From contig JAMFSR010000018.1 of the NCBI GenBank assembly GCA_026225395.1, positions 1 through 64,000 of the forward strand: a stretch of 64,000 nucleotides of DNA, read 5' to 3'. Origin of the DNA: Granulicella sapmiensis. GTDB lineage: Bacteria; Acidobacteriota; Terriglobia; Terriglobales; Acidobacteriaceae. The position numbers and the translations under genes are program-made. Shown one piece after another: positions 51,871 through 60,107 of the stretch. The notes beneath the pieces were generated by a model. The model was not told the DNA's origin. It saw nothing but the letters and a program-made list of their open reading frames with translations, and did not search any database. The stretch's first letter is position 1. Every line of letters begins with the position of its first letter.

Positions 51871-52892
51871 AGGTGCTGATCGTGCGCGTAGGCGCGATGG
51901 GAGACGTGCTGCATGCGTTGCCGGCGGTTGCGGCGTTGCGGGCGGAGCGGCCGGATTGGGTGATCGACTGGGCCGTCGATACACGGTGGGCCGCGTTGCT
52001 GGCCGACGGCAAGAAACGGGGACCGGTGGTGAATGCGGTGCATCTGGCGCCGACCAAGGATTGGTCGCGGAAGCCGCTATCGTGGGCGACGTTGACGTCC
52101 GTGCTTGGGTTGCGGAAAAAGCTACGGAAGGCGAAGTACGACCTGGTGGTCGATATGCAGGGGACGCTGCGGTCGGCGGTGATTGGGCGGATGGCCGGGG
52201 TGAAGCGATTTGTGGGCTATGCCGATCCGCGTGAGGCCGTTGCGGCGAAGTTTTACAGGACGAAGCTGGTGCGGCGGGGAGCGCATGTGGTGGAACAGGG
52301 AGCGGCGCTGCTGGGTGAGGCTTGCGGGCTGGCGCTGAAGGCGCGCGCGGTGGCGTTGCCCTGGATCGAGTGGGCGGAGAACTGGGCGGAGCAGGAAGCA
52401 GTGCTCGCGCGCCCGCTGTGCGTTCTCGGAGCGGGTGGAGGATGGGGCGCCAAGCACTGGCCGGCGGCGCGGTATGGCGAGCTGGCGGTGCGGCTGAAGC
52501 GAATGGGGTTCGACGTAGTGGTCAACGCGCCGCGCAAGGACGATGTTGTCGCTCTGGCGGTTGCGGAGGCCAGCGAGGGGGCTGCCCGGATGGTGGTGGG
52601 CAACGTCGCCGGGCTGGTGGCGCTGCTGCGACGGACGGATTTGTTCGTCGGGGGCGATAGTGGGCCGACGCATCTGGCGGCGGCGCTGGCTGTGCCTACC
52701 GTGGCTCTGTTTGGGCCGACCGATCCGGCGAGGAATGGGCCGTGGGGGCCGGGCGTCTGCAGAGTTTTGCGTGATCCGGAGTCAGTGACGAGCTACAAGC
52801 GGGTGGATGAGGTGGAGGCTCGACTGGCCAAGCTGCCGGTGGAGGATGTGGTCGACGCAATCTGGGAGATTTTGCCTCCCGCAGCCGACTGA
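51867..52892 (+). CDS. waaC: LPS heptosyltransferase I
   Basis: This 341-residue GT9 enzyme adds L-glycero-D-manno-heptose to Kdo. MKVLIVRVGAMGDVLHALPA is the N-terminal motif, with VVDMQGTLRSA, GGGWGAKHWPAARY and DLFVGGDSGPTHLAAALAVPTVALFGPTDP in the donor domain. GTG start overlaps the lpxK stop by 4 nt. It completes a small LPS inner-core operon. Confidence 0.93.
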   Translation: MKVLIVRVGAMGDVLHALPAVAALRAERPDWVIDWAVDTRWAALLADGKKRGPVVNAVHLAPTKDWSRKPLSWATLTSVLGLRKKLRKAKYDLVVDMQGTLRSAVIGRMAGVKRFVGYADPREAVAAKFYRTKLVRRGAHVVEQGAALLGEACGLALKARAVALPWIEWAENWAEQEAVLARPLCVLGAGGGWGAKHWPAARYGELAVRLKRMGFDVVVNAPRKDDVVALAVAEASEGAARMVVGNVAGLVALLRRTDLFVGGDSGPTHLAAALAVPTVALFGPTDPARNGPWGPGVCRVLRDPESVTSYKRVDEVEARLAKLPVEDVVDAIWEILPPAAD

Positions 52893-52926
52893 GCGGGTCA
52901 GGGCGGCGATTTGAGAGAATGGTGGG

Positions 52927-53511
52927 ATGGCTGGAGCATCGGGAACGAAAACGGCATGGCAGAGGTTTGCGCGGAGAGCTCGCGTGCCTCTGGGTTTTGT
53001 GGTCGCCGCTGTGTTTCTGGTATTCGCAAATCCGAGCTGGAAGTCGCTGGCGTGGGGGCTGGTGCTGGTGGTTCCGGGCATCTGGCTGCGAGCTTATGCG
53101 GCGGGCTATGTGAAGAAGAATGCGGAACTTACGCGAACTGGACCGTATGCGTATACGCGCAATCCGCTGTATCTGGGGTCGATGGGGATTGCGTTTGGAA
53201 TCGCCATTGCGGCCGGACGCGTCTGGCTGGGAGTGCTGTTGGCTGTTATGTTTCTGGCAATTTATGTGCCGACGATTCTTTCCGAAGAGACGTTTTTGCG
53301 GGGCGCGTTTCCCGAGTTTGACGAGTATGCCCGGCGGGTTCCAAGGCTGCTGCCGCGGCTTACGGCGGCGCGTTGGGACGAGTCCAACGCAGGTGCCGGC
53401 AGGTTTTCGGCAGAGCGGTATCGCCACCACCGTGAGTACAATGCTCTAATGGGCGCGGCGGCAATCTACGCGGCGCTGATTCTGCGAATGCTGTTTCATT
53501 TGCGCGGCTAA
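52927..53511 (+). CDS. Isoprenylcysteine carboxyl methyltransferase-like membrane protein
   Basis: This 194-residue protein has four membrane helices and the family motif ELTRTGPYAYTRNPLYLGS, then SEETFLRGAFPEFDEYARRVPRLLP. This is the ICMT/PEMT fold that binds SAM inside the membrane. Bacterial members methylate lipids or unknown targets. It lies 34 nt after waaC and may be in the same transcript. Confidence 0.82.
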   Translation: MAGASGTKTAWQRFARRARVPLGFVVAAVFLVFANPSWKSLAWGLVLVVPGIWLRAYAAGYVKKNAELTRTGPYAYTRNPLYLGSMGIAFGIAIAAGRVWLGVLLAVMFLAIYVPTILSEETFLRGAFPEFDEYARRVPRLLPRLTAARWDESNAGAGRFSAERYRHHREYNALMGAAAIYAALILRMLFHLRG

Positions 53512-53531
53512 CCCCCTTAGTGGCTAAACCC

Positions 53532-53536
53532 AGGAG
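53532..53536 (+). promoter_or_regulatory. Ribosome binding site that suggests a TTG start
   Basis: AGGAG directly touches the ATG at 53537, too close for use, but lies 9 nt from the in-frame TTG at 53546. The TTG may be the true start of the DUF3108 gene. Confidence 0.4.
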
Positions 53537-54355
53537 ATGTCGATTTTGAAGGCTTGGAAGATCACAGCCATTACGGCCTTCTGTTCGCTCGTCTGGATGC
53601 GCACGACCGCGCAGGGGCAGATTTTCTCCAAACCGCAACCTCCCGTGCAGAAGCCGATTCCTGTGCTGCAGCCGCCTCCAGGGAGCTTTTTGTATCCGCA
53701 GAACGAAACCCTGACCTTCAGCGTGGACTGGCGCGTTTTTACCGCCGGAACCGCGGTGTTTCACCTGGAGCGCTCGGGCGATATCGAGAAGATTTCTGCC
53801 ACGGCGGACTCCGTAGGCGCCGTGAACATGCTTTTCCCGGTGATCGACCGCTTTCAGTCGGGGATCAATACCAGGACTGGCTGCTCGACCGGGTTTAACA
53901 AGCAGATCCAGGAGGGCCGGCGGAAGATCGCCAGCGACCTGAGCTTCGACTACGAGCATGGCAAGCAGACGCAGAACGAACGCAACCTGGTAAAAGGCAC
54001 GGCAACCCACAAGGAGGCTAACATTCCGGCCTGCGTGGCGGATTCCCTGGGGGCGATGTTCTATACGCAGTCGCAGCCGCTGGTGGTGGGACAGATGATG
54101 TCGTTTCCACTGGCGGACTCCATGCGGACGGTGACCGTGGGGATGAAGGTGGAAGACCGCGAAGAGATTAAGACGCCGGCCGGAACCTTTGAAACCGTGA
54201 AGGTGCAGGCGACGGCCGACGAAGGAATTGTGAAGAACCGCGGGCACATCTGGATCTGGTACACGGATGATCCACGGCATCTGCCGGTGCAGATCCAGGC
54301 AAGACTATTCTGGGGGACGATTACGTTCCATTTGCAGTCGATTGATTTGAAATAG
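53537..54355 (+). CDS. DUF3108 domain secreted protein
   Basis: This 272-residue protein has a signal peptide (residues about 5-26, cleaved near AQGQ), a Pro-rich linker (KPQPPVQKPIPVLQPPP) and a DUF3108 domain: ETLTFSVDWRVFTAGTAVFHLE near the start, FDYEHGKQTQNERNLV in the middle and HIWIWYTDDPRHLPVQIQARLFWG near the end. The family is periplasmic and of unknown function. The true start may be the TTG at 53546. Confidence 0.84.
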   Translation: MSILKAWKITAITAFCSLVWMRTTAQGQIFSKPQPPVQKPIPVLQPPPGSFLYPQNETLTFSVDWRVFTAGTAVFHLERSGDIEKISATADSVGAVNMLFPVIDRFQSGINTRTGCSTGFNKQIQEGRRKIASDLSFDYEHGKQTQNERNLVKGTATHKEANIPACVADSLGAMFYTQSQPLVVGQMMSFPLADSMRTVTVGMKVEDREEIKTPAGTFETVKVQATADEGIVKNRGHIWIWYTDDPRHLPVQIQARLFWGTITFHLQSIDLK

Positions 54356-54417
54356 CCGAGAAGCAGACGACCGCCGGCTGGCTATCGCGAGTACCCGGTA
54401 AAAGCATCCAAGAAAGA

Positions 54418-54699
54418 ATGAGCAAAACGATGAGCGACGAGTTTGTAACCGTAGGGACATTCCAGGATCCGATTGACGCCAACATGGCGCAGACAGCTTT
54501 GGAGTCGGCTGGGATTGAATCCTTTATGCAGGGCGGCAACGCGAACAGCATGATTCCGGTGGCGTTTACGGCACGCCTGCAGGTTCGGCCTGAAGATGAA
54601 ACCGTGGCGCGGTCGATTCTTGAAGGAGCGGACGACAGTCCGGAGTCGTTGGCCGCCGTAACCGCGGCAGAGCTTGCCGATGAGGACGAAAAGCGTTGA
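54418..54699 (+). CDS. DUF2007 domain protein
   Basis: This 93-residue protein has the ferredoxin-like DUF2007 fold: FVTVGTFQDPIDANMAQTALESAGIESFM, then LQVRPEDETVARSILEG. The family is described as putative signal transducing protein with no known ligand. An internal Met at codon 5 is an alternative start. It precedes queC by 16 nt. Confidence 0.85.
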   Translation: MSKTMSDEFVTVGTFQDPIDANMAQTALESAGIESFMQGGNANSMIPVAFTARLQVRPEDETVARSILEGADDSPESLAAVTAAELADEDEKR

Positions 54700-54715
54700 T
54701 GCTTGAGGTGCGGCG

Positions 54716-55414
54716 TTGAGTGCGGGCCGTCCGCGAGCGGTGGTGTGTCTTTCCGGCGGGATGGACTCGACCGTGTGCGCGACGCTGGCTGCGCGGGACT
54801 TCGAGACCTATGGGCTGCACTTCAGCTACGGGCAGCGAACCGAGGCCCGGGAGCTTGCATCGGCACGCGCGGTGGCAGCGACGGTGGGCATGCACGAACT
54901 GCTGGAGCTGAAGATTGATTTTTTTCGGAGAATCGGTGGGTCGGCGCTGACGGACGCGTCCATTGCCGTGCCGGACGCCGTAGAAGAAGAAGCGGACGCT
55001 GCGAACCGTACTGGGAACGACGTTCCGGTGACCTATGTGCCCTTCCGGAATGCGCATTTTCTGAGCGCGGCGGTGAGCTGGGCGGAGGTTTTGGGGGCGA
55101 AGACGGTGTTTCTTGGCGCGGTCGAGCAGGACAGCTCAGGGTATCCGGATTGTCGTCCAGCGTACTATCAGGCGTTCAACGAGCTGATCCGAATGGGTAC
55201 CCGGGACGGCGATATTCAGGTGATTACGCCGCTTATCGGTCTGCGAAAGGCGGAAATCGTAAGGCTGGGAGTTGAATTGGGCGCTCCATTGCATGTAAGT
55301 TGGTCGTGCTACTCCGGCGAGACCGAAGCCTGCGGGGTGTGCGAAAGTTGCGCGTTGCGTTTGCGGGCTTTTGCGCAGGCTGGGGCGGTCGACGCAGTTC
55401 CGTATGCCAGATAA
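54716..55414 (+). CDS. queC: 7-cyano-7-deazaguanine synthase
   Basis: This 232-residue ATPase converts 7-carboxy-7-deazaguanine to preQ0. The PP-loop is LSGGMDSTV near residue 12. The product domain has FVPFRN-like TYVPFRNAHFL and SSGYPDCRPAYYQAF, and the zinc cysteines are in CYSGETEACGVCESC (C-x8-C-x2-C-x2-C). The start is TTG with GAGGTG upstream. It lies 14 kb away from queD/queE; queF is not in the window. Confidence 0.94.
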   Translation: MSAGRPRAVVCLSGGMDSTVCATLAARDFETYGLHFSYGQRTEARELASARAVAATVGMHELLELKIDFFRRIGGSALTDASIAVPDAVEEEADAANRTGNDVPVTYVPFRNAHFLSAAVSWAEVLGAKTVFLGAVEQDSSGYPDCRPAYYQAFNELIRMGTRDGDIQVITPLIGLRKAEIVRLGVELGAPLHVSWSCYSGETEACGVCESCALRLRAFAQAGAVDAVPYAR

Positions 55415-55465
55415 ATCCTGCGCTCCAGAGACATGGATGGCGCTTTAGTTCGAGGGTAAAGAAGG

Positions 55466-56674
55466 ATGAGGATGATGACGATGAAGCATAGACTTTTTAG
55501 CGCGGGCAGGTTTGCTTTGGCTGCCGCCGCAGTGGCATTTCTTTTGACTGGACCGGCAAAGGCGCAGGGGCCTGTCGCCAAGGTTCACGGCAATGTGATC
55601 GACCCAGCAGGCACAACCATCACCAAGGGTGATGTGAAGTTCACCACGGATAAAACCACCCCGCAGAAGGACATGAAGTTCACCTACGACTTCCCGCTGG
55701 ACGCCTCAGGCAACTACAAGGGAGAAGTAAAGCCCGGTGACTACATCGTGTTCATCTTCCAGGGCGAAGTCGCGGCTGATTATCAGGAAGTGGTACTCAA
55801 GGACGGCGACGACAAGACCATCAACTTCGATATGACCCGCGAAGAGTATATGAAGACGCTTTCTCCGGAACGCCGCAAGGAGATCGAGGAGTTCAAGAAG
55901 AAGAACGCTTCGGTTCAGCAGGGGAACAAAGTTGTGGCCAGCCTGAACGCGACGCTCGCCAAGGTGCGTGCGGACTTGTTAGCTGCAGCGAAGGATAAGG
56001 GCGACGTAAGCCAGGACATCACCGACATGCAGGCCGCGGTTGCAGCAAAGCCGGATGAAGGCCTGCTCTTCCTTGAGCTCGGCAACACGCTGCAGGCGCA
56101 GGGTGACCACCTGGCCAAGGCCGACAAAGCCGCGGGCAAACTGCCCTCCAGCGACGACGACCTGATGAAGAATTACGCGGATGCCGTTGTGGCGTACAAA
56201 AAGAGCATCGACCTGAACGTTGCTTCGAAGAAGCCAGACCCGCACACACAGGCGACTGCCTACAACCAGATGGGAAACTGCCTGGCCAAGGCCGGTAAGC
56301 TGGACGATGCTTCCGCGGCGTTTGAAGGCGCGGTAAAACTTGAGCCGACCAGCGGTGGTATTTACTACAACAACGAGGCTGCCGTGCTGTTCAACGCCAA
56401 CCAGATGGACGGCGCCCTGTCTGCCGCGGATAAGGCCATCGCGGCAGACCCGAACCGGCCTGACCCCTACTTCATCAAGGGCCAAGTGCTGATCGCCAAG
56501 ACCACGCTAGATCCGAAGACGCAGAAGCTGGTTGCGCCTCCGGGATGCGTGGAGGCCTACCAGAAGTACCTGGAACTGGCTCCGGATGGATCTCAGGCGG
56601 CGACTGTGAAGGAAGTACTTGCGAGTCTCGGTGAGAAGGTCGATACGAGCTACAAGGCCACCAAGAAGAAGTAG
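55466..56674 (+). CDS. Secreted TPR protein with carboxypeptidase-like regulatory domain
   Basis: This 402-residue protein has a signal peptide (ALAAAAVAFLLTGPAKAQG), a beta-sandwich domain (about 38-125; VHGNVIDPAGTTITKGDVKF, GDYIVFIFQGEV) and a helical TPR part (about 150-400; AYNQMGNCLAKAGKLDDASAAF). It probably acts as a periplasmic scaffold. Several in-frame ATGs crowd the start (55466, 55472, 55475, 55481); GAGG at 55468 fits 55481 best. A strong terminator follows. Confidence 0.8.
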   Translation: MRMMTMKHRLFSAGRFALAAAAVAFLLTGPAKAQGPVAKVHGNVIDPAGTTITKGDVKFTTDKTTPQKDMKFTYDFPLDASGNYKGEVKPGDYIVFIFQGEVAADYQEVVLKDGDDKTINFDMTREEYMKTLSPERRKEIEEFKKKNASVQQGNKVVASLNATLAKVRADLLAAAKDKGDVSQDITDMQAAVAAKPDEGLLFLELGNTLQAQGDHLAKADKAAGKLPSSDDDLMKNYADAVVAYKKSIDLNVASKKPDPHTQATAYNQMGNCLAKAGKLDDASAAFEGAVKLEPTSGGIYYNNEAAVLFNANQMDGALSAADKAIAADPNRPDPYFIKGQVLIAKTTLDPKTQKLVAPPGCVEAYQKYLELAPDGSQAATVKEVLASLGEKVDTSYKATKKK

Positions 56675-56692
56675 TGAATGTCGCAAACCAGG

Positions 56693-56735
56693 AAGGCCCC
56701 GGACCAGTCGCATCGTCCGGGGCCTTCTCCTTTCT
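56693..56735 (+). terminator. Strong intrinsic terminator after the TPR gene
   Basis: A 12-bp perfect stem (AAGGCCCCGGAC / GTCCGGGGCCTT) with a 10-nt loop is followed by CTCCTTTCT. It ends 18 nt before the moeA ATG, so moeA needs its own promoter or readthrough. Confidence 0.85.
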
Positions 56736-56753
56736 GAATTTTCCGAGACGACG

Positions 56754-57989
56754 ATGACCGAAAACGTGCTGAGCTTCGAAGACGCACTGGCGATCGTGCT
56801 GAAGCAAGCGCACGGACTGGCGACGCCCACAGCGCTGGAGGTTTTGCCGCTGTTGGAGACGCGTAGACGGGTTCTTGGCAGACGCATCCTCGCCGACCGC
56901 GACCAGCCGCCGTTTGATCGCTCCACACGCGATGGATATGCCGTACGCGCGGCTGACGTGACCGCAGGAAGGACCTTGCTGGTGCTGGGGCTCATCCGCG
57001 CTGGGGAACGCTGGCGCGGTGATGCGCTGGGTGACGGACAGGCTATCGAGATCATGACCGGTGCACCCCTGCCGGCCGGGGCCGACGCGGTTCTGATGGT
57101 GGAGCATGCCGTACCGTTAGGCGAAGAGTTACAGCCTTTGCAGGGACGCAGCCTGAGCAAGGGCGACAATGTGGTTCCGCGTGGCGCCGAGGCGCACAAC
57201 GGCGACTCGCTGCTGCCCACAGGTTGCGTGATTGAAGCCGCGGAGATAGCTGTCGCTGCCAGCTGCGGTGCGGCGAGGCTGGAAGTGTTCGCCAAACCAC
57301 GGGTGGCGATCGTTGCCACCGGGGATGAGCTGGTCGAGCTGGGTAAGACGCCGGAAGCGTTTCAGATTCGGAACTCCAACAGTTACGCGCTGGCTGCCTT
57401 GGTGGATGATGCAGGCGGTGAGGCTGTGCGGCTGCCCGTGGCACGCGATACGCTCGCGGACCTGCGAGCGCGGATTGCTGAAGGACGTGAAACGGATTTG
57501 CTGTTGCTTTCAGGTGGTGTTTCGATGGGCAAGTTCGATCTTGTGGAGCAAGTGCTTGCCGAGTATGACGCCGAATTTTTCTTTACGGGCGCGTTGATCC
57601 AGCCGGGCAAGCCGATCGTCTTTGGGCGGTTGGCTCGCGAAGACAGCGGATGGACGTACTTTTTTGGCCTGCCGGGCAATCCCGTGTCGACGCAGGTTTG
57701 CTTTCACCTGTTCGTCGCACCGATGCTGCGCGCTCTAGCGGGGCAAACGGATCTGGTCCCGCGATTCGTGGAGGCAACGCTGGCCGGACCCGTGAAGGGC
57801 GGCGCAAAGGTTACGCGGTTTCTGCCGGCGGAGATGACGAGCGCCTGGGATGGTGTGAGCGTGCGAGTCGTCGGCTGGCAGGGTTCGGGCGACATTGCGG
57901 CAAACGCTCGCGGCAACTGCTACGCGGTACTGCCGGCAGGCGTGGAGGCGTTTGCCGCAGGCGAGACGGTACGCCTGCTGCTGCGATAG
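56754..57989 (+). CDS. moeA: Molybdopterin molybdenumtransferase
   Basis: This 411-residue enzyme inserts molybdenum into molybdopterin. PPFDRSTRDGYAVRAAD, IMTGAPLPAGADAVLMVE, GDELVELGKTPEAFQIRNSN and SGGVSMGKFDLV, then FGLPGNPVST, are all MoeA signatures. It heads an operon with two small membrane proteins and moaC, with 1-nt to 4-nt junctions. Confidence 0.95.
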   Translation: MTENVLSFEDALAIVLKQAHGLATPTALEVLPLLETRRRVLGRRILADRDQPPFDRSTRDGYAVRAADVTAGRTLLVLGLIRAGERWRGDALGDGQAIEIMTGAPLPAGADAVLMVEHAVPLGEELQPLQGRSLSKGDNVVPRGAEAHNGDSLLPTGCVIEAAEIAVAASCGAARLEVFAKPRVAIVATGDELVELGKTPEAFQIRNSNSYALAALVDDAGGEAVRLPVARDTLADLRARIAEGRETDLLLLSGGVSMGKFDLVEQVLAEYDAEFFFTGALIQPGKPIVFGRLAREDSGWTYFFGLPGNPVSTQVCFHLFVAPMLRALAGQTDLVPRFVEATLAGPVKGGAKVTRFLPAEMTSAWDGVSVRVVGWQGSGDIAANARGNCYAVLPAGVEAFAAGETVRLLLR

Positions 57990-57990
57990 C

Positions 57991-58206
57991 ATGGGCCGTA
58001 TGAAGCCTCTCAACCTTCGGCAGCTTGGCTGGATTCTTCTCATCCTCGGCATCGCCGCAGAGTTGCTGGCGATCATTGCCCACCATGCGAGCCGCGACTA
58101 CGCGACAGGCGGCTTCACGCGGATGGTAAAGTCGGAGATTGTTTCTTCGATGGTGATTATTGTGATCGGAGCGTTGTTGATCTCCGTTGGAAAGCCGAAA
58201 TCATGA
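57991..58206 (+). CDS. Small membrane protein in the molybdenum operon (1)
   Basis: This 71-residue protein has two membrane helices (LGWILLILGIAAELLAIIAHH; SSMVIIVIGALLISVG) with a short soluble loop. No family is recognised. It starts 2 nt after the moeA stop and overlaps the next gene by 4 nt. ATG at 58000 is an alternative start. Confidence 0.7.
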   Translation: MGRMKPLNLRQLGWILLILGIAAELLAIIAHHASRDYATGGFTRMVKSEIVSSMVIIVIGALLISVGKPKS

Positions 58207-58412
58207 CCGACAAGGCAACGCCGACAGTGATCGCCTCCTTGGCGATTCTAGGCGAAGTCCTTTACTGGCTATGGTTGTTTATCGGTGTGCGCCGGGGCCA
58301 TTACCCGGTCACTTTTATCGGATGGGTATCCTTGATCTCTGACCCAATCTTGGCAGTGATCGGGCTAATCGCCGTCATTTCATGGTGGAAGTATCGGAGT
58401 CGCGACGTATGA
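58203..58412 (+). CDS. Small membrane protein in the molybdenum operon (2)
   Basis: This 69-residue protein has two membrane helices (ASLAILGEVLYWLWLFIGV; WVSLISDPILAVIGLIAVI). It overlaps the previous gene and moaC by 4 nt each (ATGA). The role is unknown; with its neighbour it could form a membrane pair linked to molybdenum or cofactor handling. Confidence 0.7.
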   Translation: MTDKATPTVIASLAILGEVLYWLWLFIGVRRGHYPVTFIGWVSLISDPILAVIGLIAVISWWKYRSRDV

Positions 58413-58879
58413 CCGACAAACTATCGCACTTCGACGATGCCGGACAGGCGCACATGGTGGACGTTGGCACAAAGGCTGCTACGCGGCGAGAGGCTGTGGC
58501 GGCTGCGTTCGTTGAGCTTAACAACGCTGTGCTGGTTGCGCTTCCGCAGAACCCCAAGGGAAATCCGCTGGAGGTCGCGCGCTTTGCAGGAATTCAGGCG
58601 GCGAAGCGCACCAGTGAATTGATCCCGATGTGCCATCCGCTGGCGCTGAGCTTTGTCGATGTGCAGGCGACGGTGGTTGCCGGAGGCGTGGAGATTCGCG
58701 CAACGGCAGCGACGGTCGCAGGTACAGGCGTGGAGATGGAAGCGATGGTGGCAGCGTCCGTCGCGGCACTCACTGTGTATGACATGACCAAAGCACTCGA
58801 TAAAGGGATTAGAATTCGCGAGGTAGTATTGCTGTCGAAAACCGGTGGCAAGAGCTGCGACTACAAAAGAGCGAAATAG
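58409..58879 (+). CDS. moaC: Cyclic pyranopterin monophosphate synthase
   Basis: This 156-residue enzyme makes cPMP from the MoaA product. The start at 58409 overlaps the upstream stop. The family motifs KGNPLEVARFAGIQAAKRT, IPMCHPLAL and GTGVEMEAM then TVYDMTKALDK are intact. It ends the molybdenum operon. Confidence 0.96.
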   Translation: MTDKLSHFDDAGQAHMVDVGTKAATRREAVAAAFVELNNAVLVALPQNPKGNPLEVARFAGIQAAKRTSELIPMCHPLALSFVDVQATVVAGGVEIRATAATVAGTGVEMEAMVAASVAALTVYDMTKALDKGIRIREVVLLSKTGGKSCDYKRAK

Positions 58880-58901
58880 CGAAGCGACACAGGAGAGAAC
58901 G

Positions 58902-60104
58902 ATGCGTTGGTTAGCAGCAGCAGTTTATGTAACCGTGTGCAGTGTGGGTTTGGCCCAAATGCCCGCAGCAAATTCGAAGATCGCTCCAACTCTGGCGCAG
59001 ACACCACCCATGGGATGGAACAGCTGGAACCACTTTGCCGGCAAGGTGACCCAGCAGGACGTGATGGACGCCGCCGACGCGCTGGTGAAGACTGGCATGC
59101 GCGATGCGGGCTATGTCTACGTGAACATCGACGACACCTGGGAAGGCGAGCGTGACGCTCAGGGCGTATTGCATACCAACTCCAAGTTTCCGGATATGAA
59201 GGCACTGGGTGATTACATCCATTCTCGTGGTTTGAAGTTTGGCATCTACTCCTCGCCGGGTCCAACGACCTGTGCGAAGTTTGCGGCAAGCTATCAGCAC
59301 GAGCAGCAGGATGCCGACCTGTACGCCTCATGGGGTGTCGATTATTTGAAGTACGATCTTTGTTCTTACCGCGGGTTGATGAACGACGCTGCGAAAGCGC
59401 ATCCGGAAGACGCGGAGTTGTCCAACCGCATGATGCGCGAAGCCTATGTGAAGATGCGCGACGCGCTGGATCATACTGGCAGACCGATTGTGTACAGCCT
59501 TTGCCAATATGGCTTTGACAACGTTTGGGAATGGGGGCCTTCGGTCGGTGGCAACCTGTGGCGGACGACCGGCGATATCAACGACACTTGGGACCGGATG
59601 TCGCTGATCGGCTTTAGCCAGGCGGGCCTATCGAAGTACGCGGCGCCCGGGCACTGGAACGACCCGGATATGCTGGAGATCGGCAACGGCAAGATGTCGA
59701 CCGACGAGTATCGCACGCACATGAGCCTTTGGGTGCTGCTGGCGGCGCCGCTGATCGCAGGCAACGATCTCTCCAAAATGTCGGACGACGCGAAGAGCAT
59801 CCTGATGAACAAGGGCGCGATTGCGATCGATCAAGATTCGTTGGGCAAGCAAGGGGACCGTGTATACGAAGAAGGACCACATGATGTGTGGTCGAAGCCG
59901 CTATCTGGCGGAGCGCTTGCGGTTGGGCTCTTCAATCGCGGCGAGTCAGTGTCTCCGGTCACCGTCACGCTGAAGCAACTGGGCGTGAAGAAGGCTCATG
60001 CCATTGTGAATGTATGGACCGGCGAAGCGGTTGATGCAAAAGATGGCACGCTGAGCGCAGTGGTTCCACGGCATGGTGTGGTGCTGTTGCGCATCACGCC
60101 GTAG
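58902..60104 (+). CDS. Secreted GH27 alpha-galactosidase-like enzyme
   Basis: This 400-residue protein has a signal peptide (AAAVYVTVCSVGLAQ) and a GH27 (clan D) catalytic domain. TPPMGWNSWNHF opens the barrel, Asp152 in YLKYDLC is the likely nucleophile and Asp225 in RTTGDINDTW the likely acid/base. HWNDPDMLEIG and a C-terminal beta domain complete it. AGGAG precedes the start at 58902. It probably acts on galactosides outside the cytoplasm. Confidence 0.92.
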   Translation: MRWLAAAVYVTVCSVGLAQMPAANSKIAPTLAQTPPMGWNSWNHFAGKVTQQDVMDAADALVKTGMRDAGYVYVNIDDTWEGERDAQGVLHTNSKFPDMKALGDYIHSRGLKFGIYSSPGPTTCAKFAASYQHEQQDADLYASWGVDYLKYDLCSYRGLMNDAAKAHPEDAELSNRMMREAYVKMRDALDHTGRPIVYSLCQYGFDNVWEWGPSVGGNLWRTTGDINDTWDRMSLIGFSQAGLSKYAAPGHWNDPDMLEIGNGKMSTDEYRTHMSLWVLLAAPLIAGNDLSKMSDDAKSILMNKGAIAIDQDSLGKQGDRVYEEGPHDVWSKPLSGGALAVGLFNRGESVSPVTVTLKQLGVKKAHAIVNVWTGEAVDAKDGTLSAVVPRHGVVLLRITP

Positions 60105-60107
60105 CGG

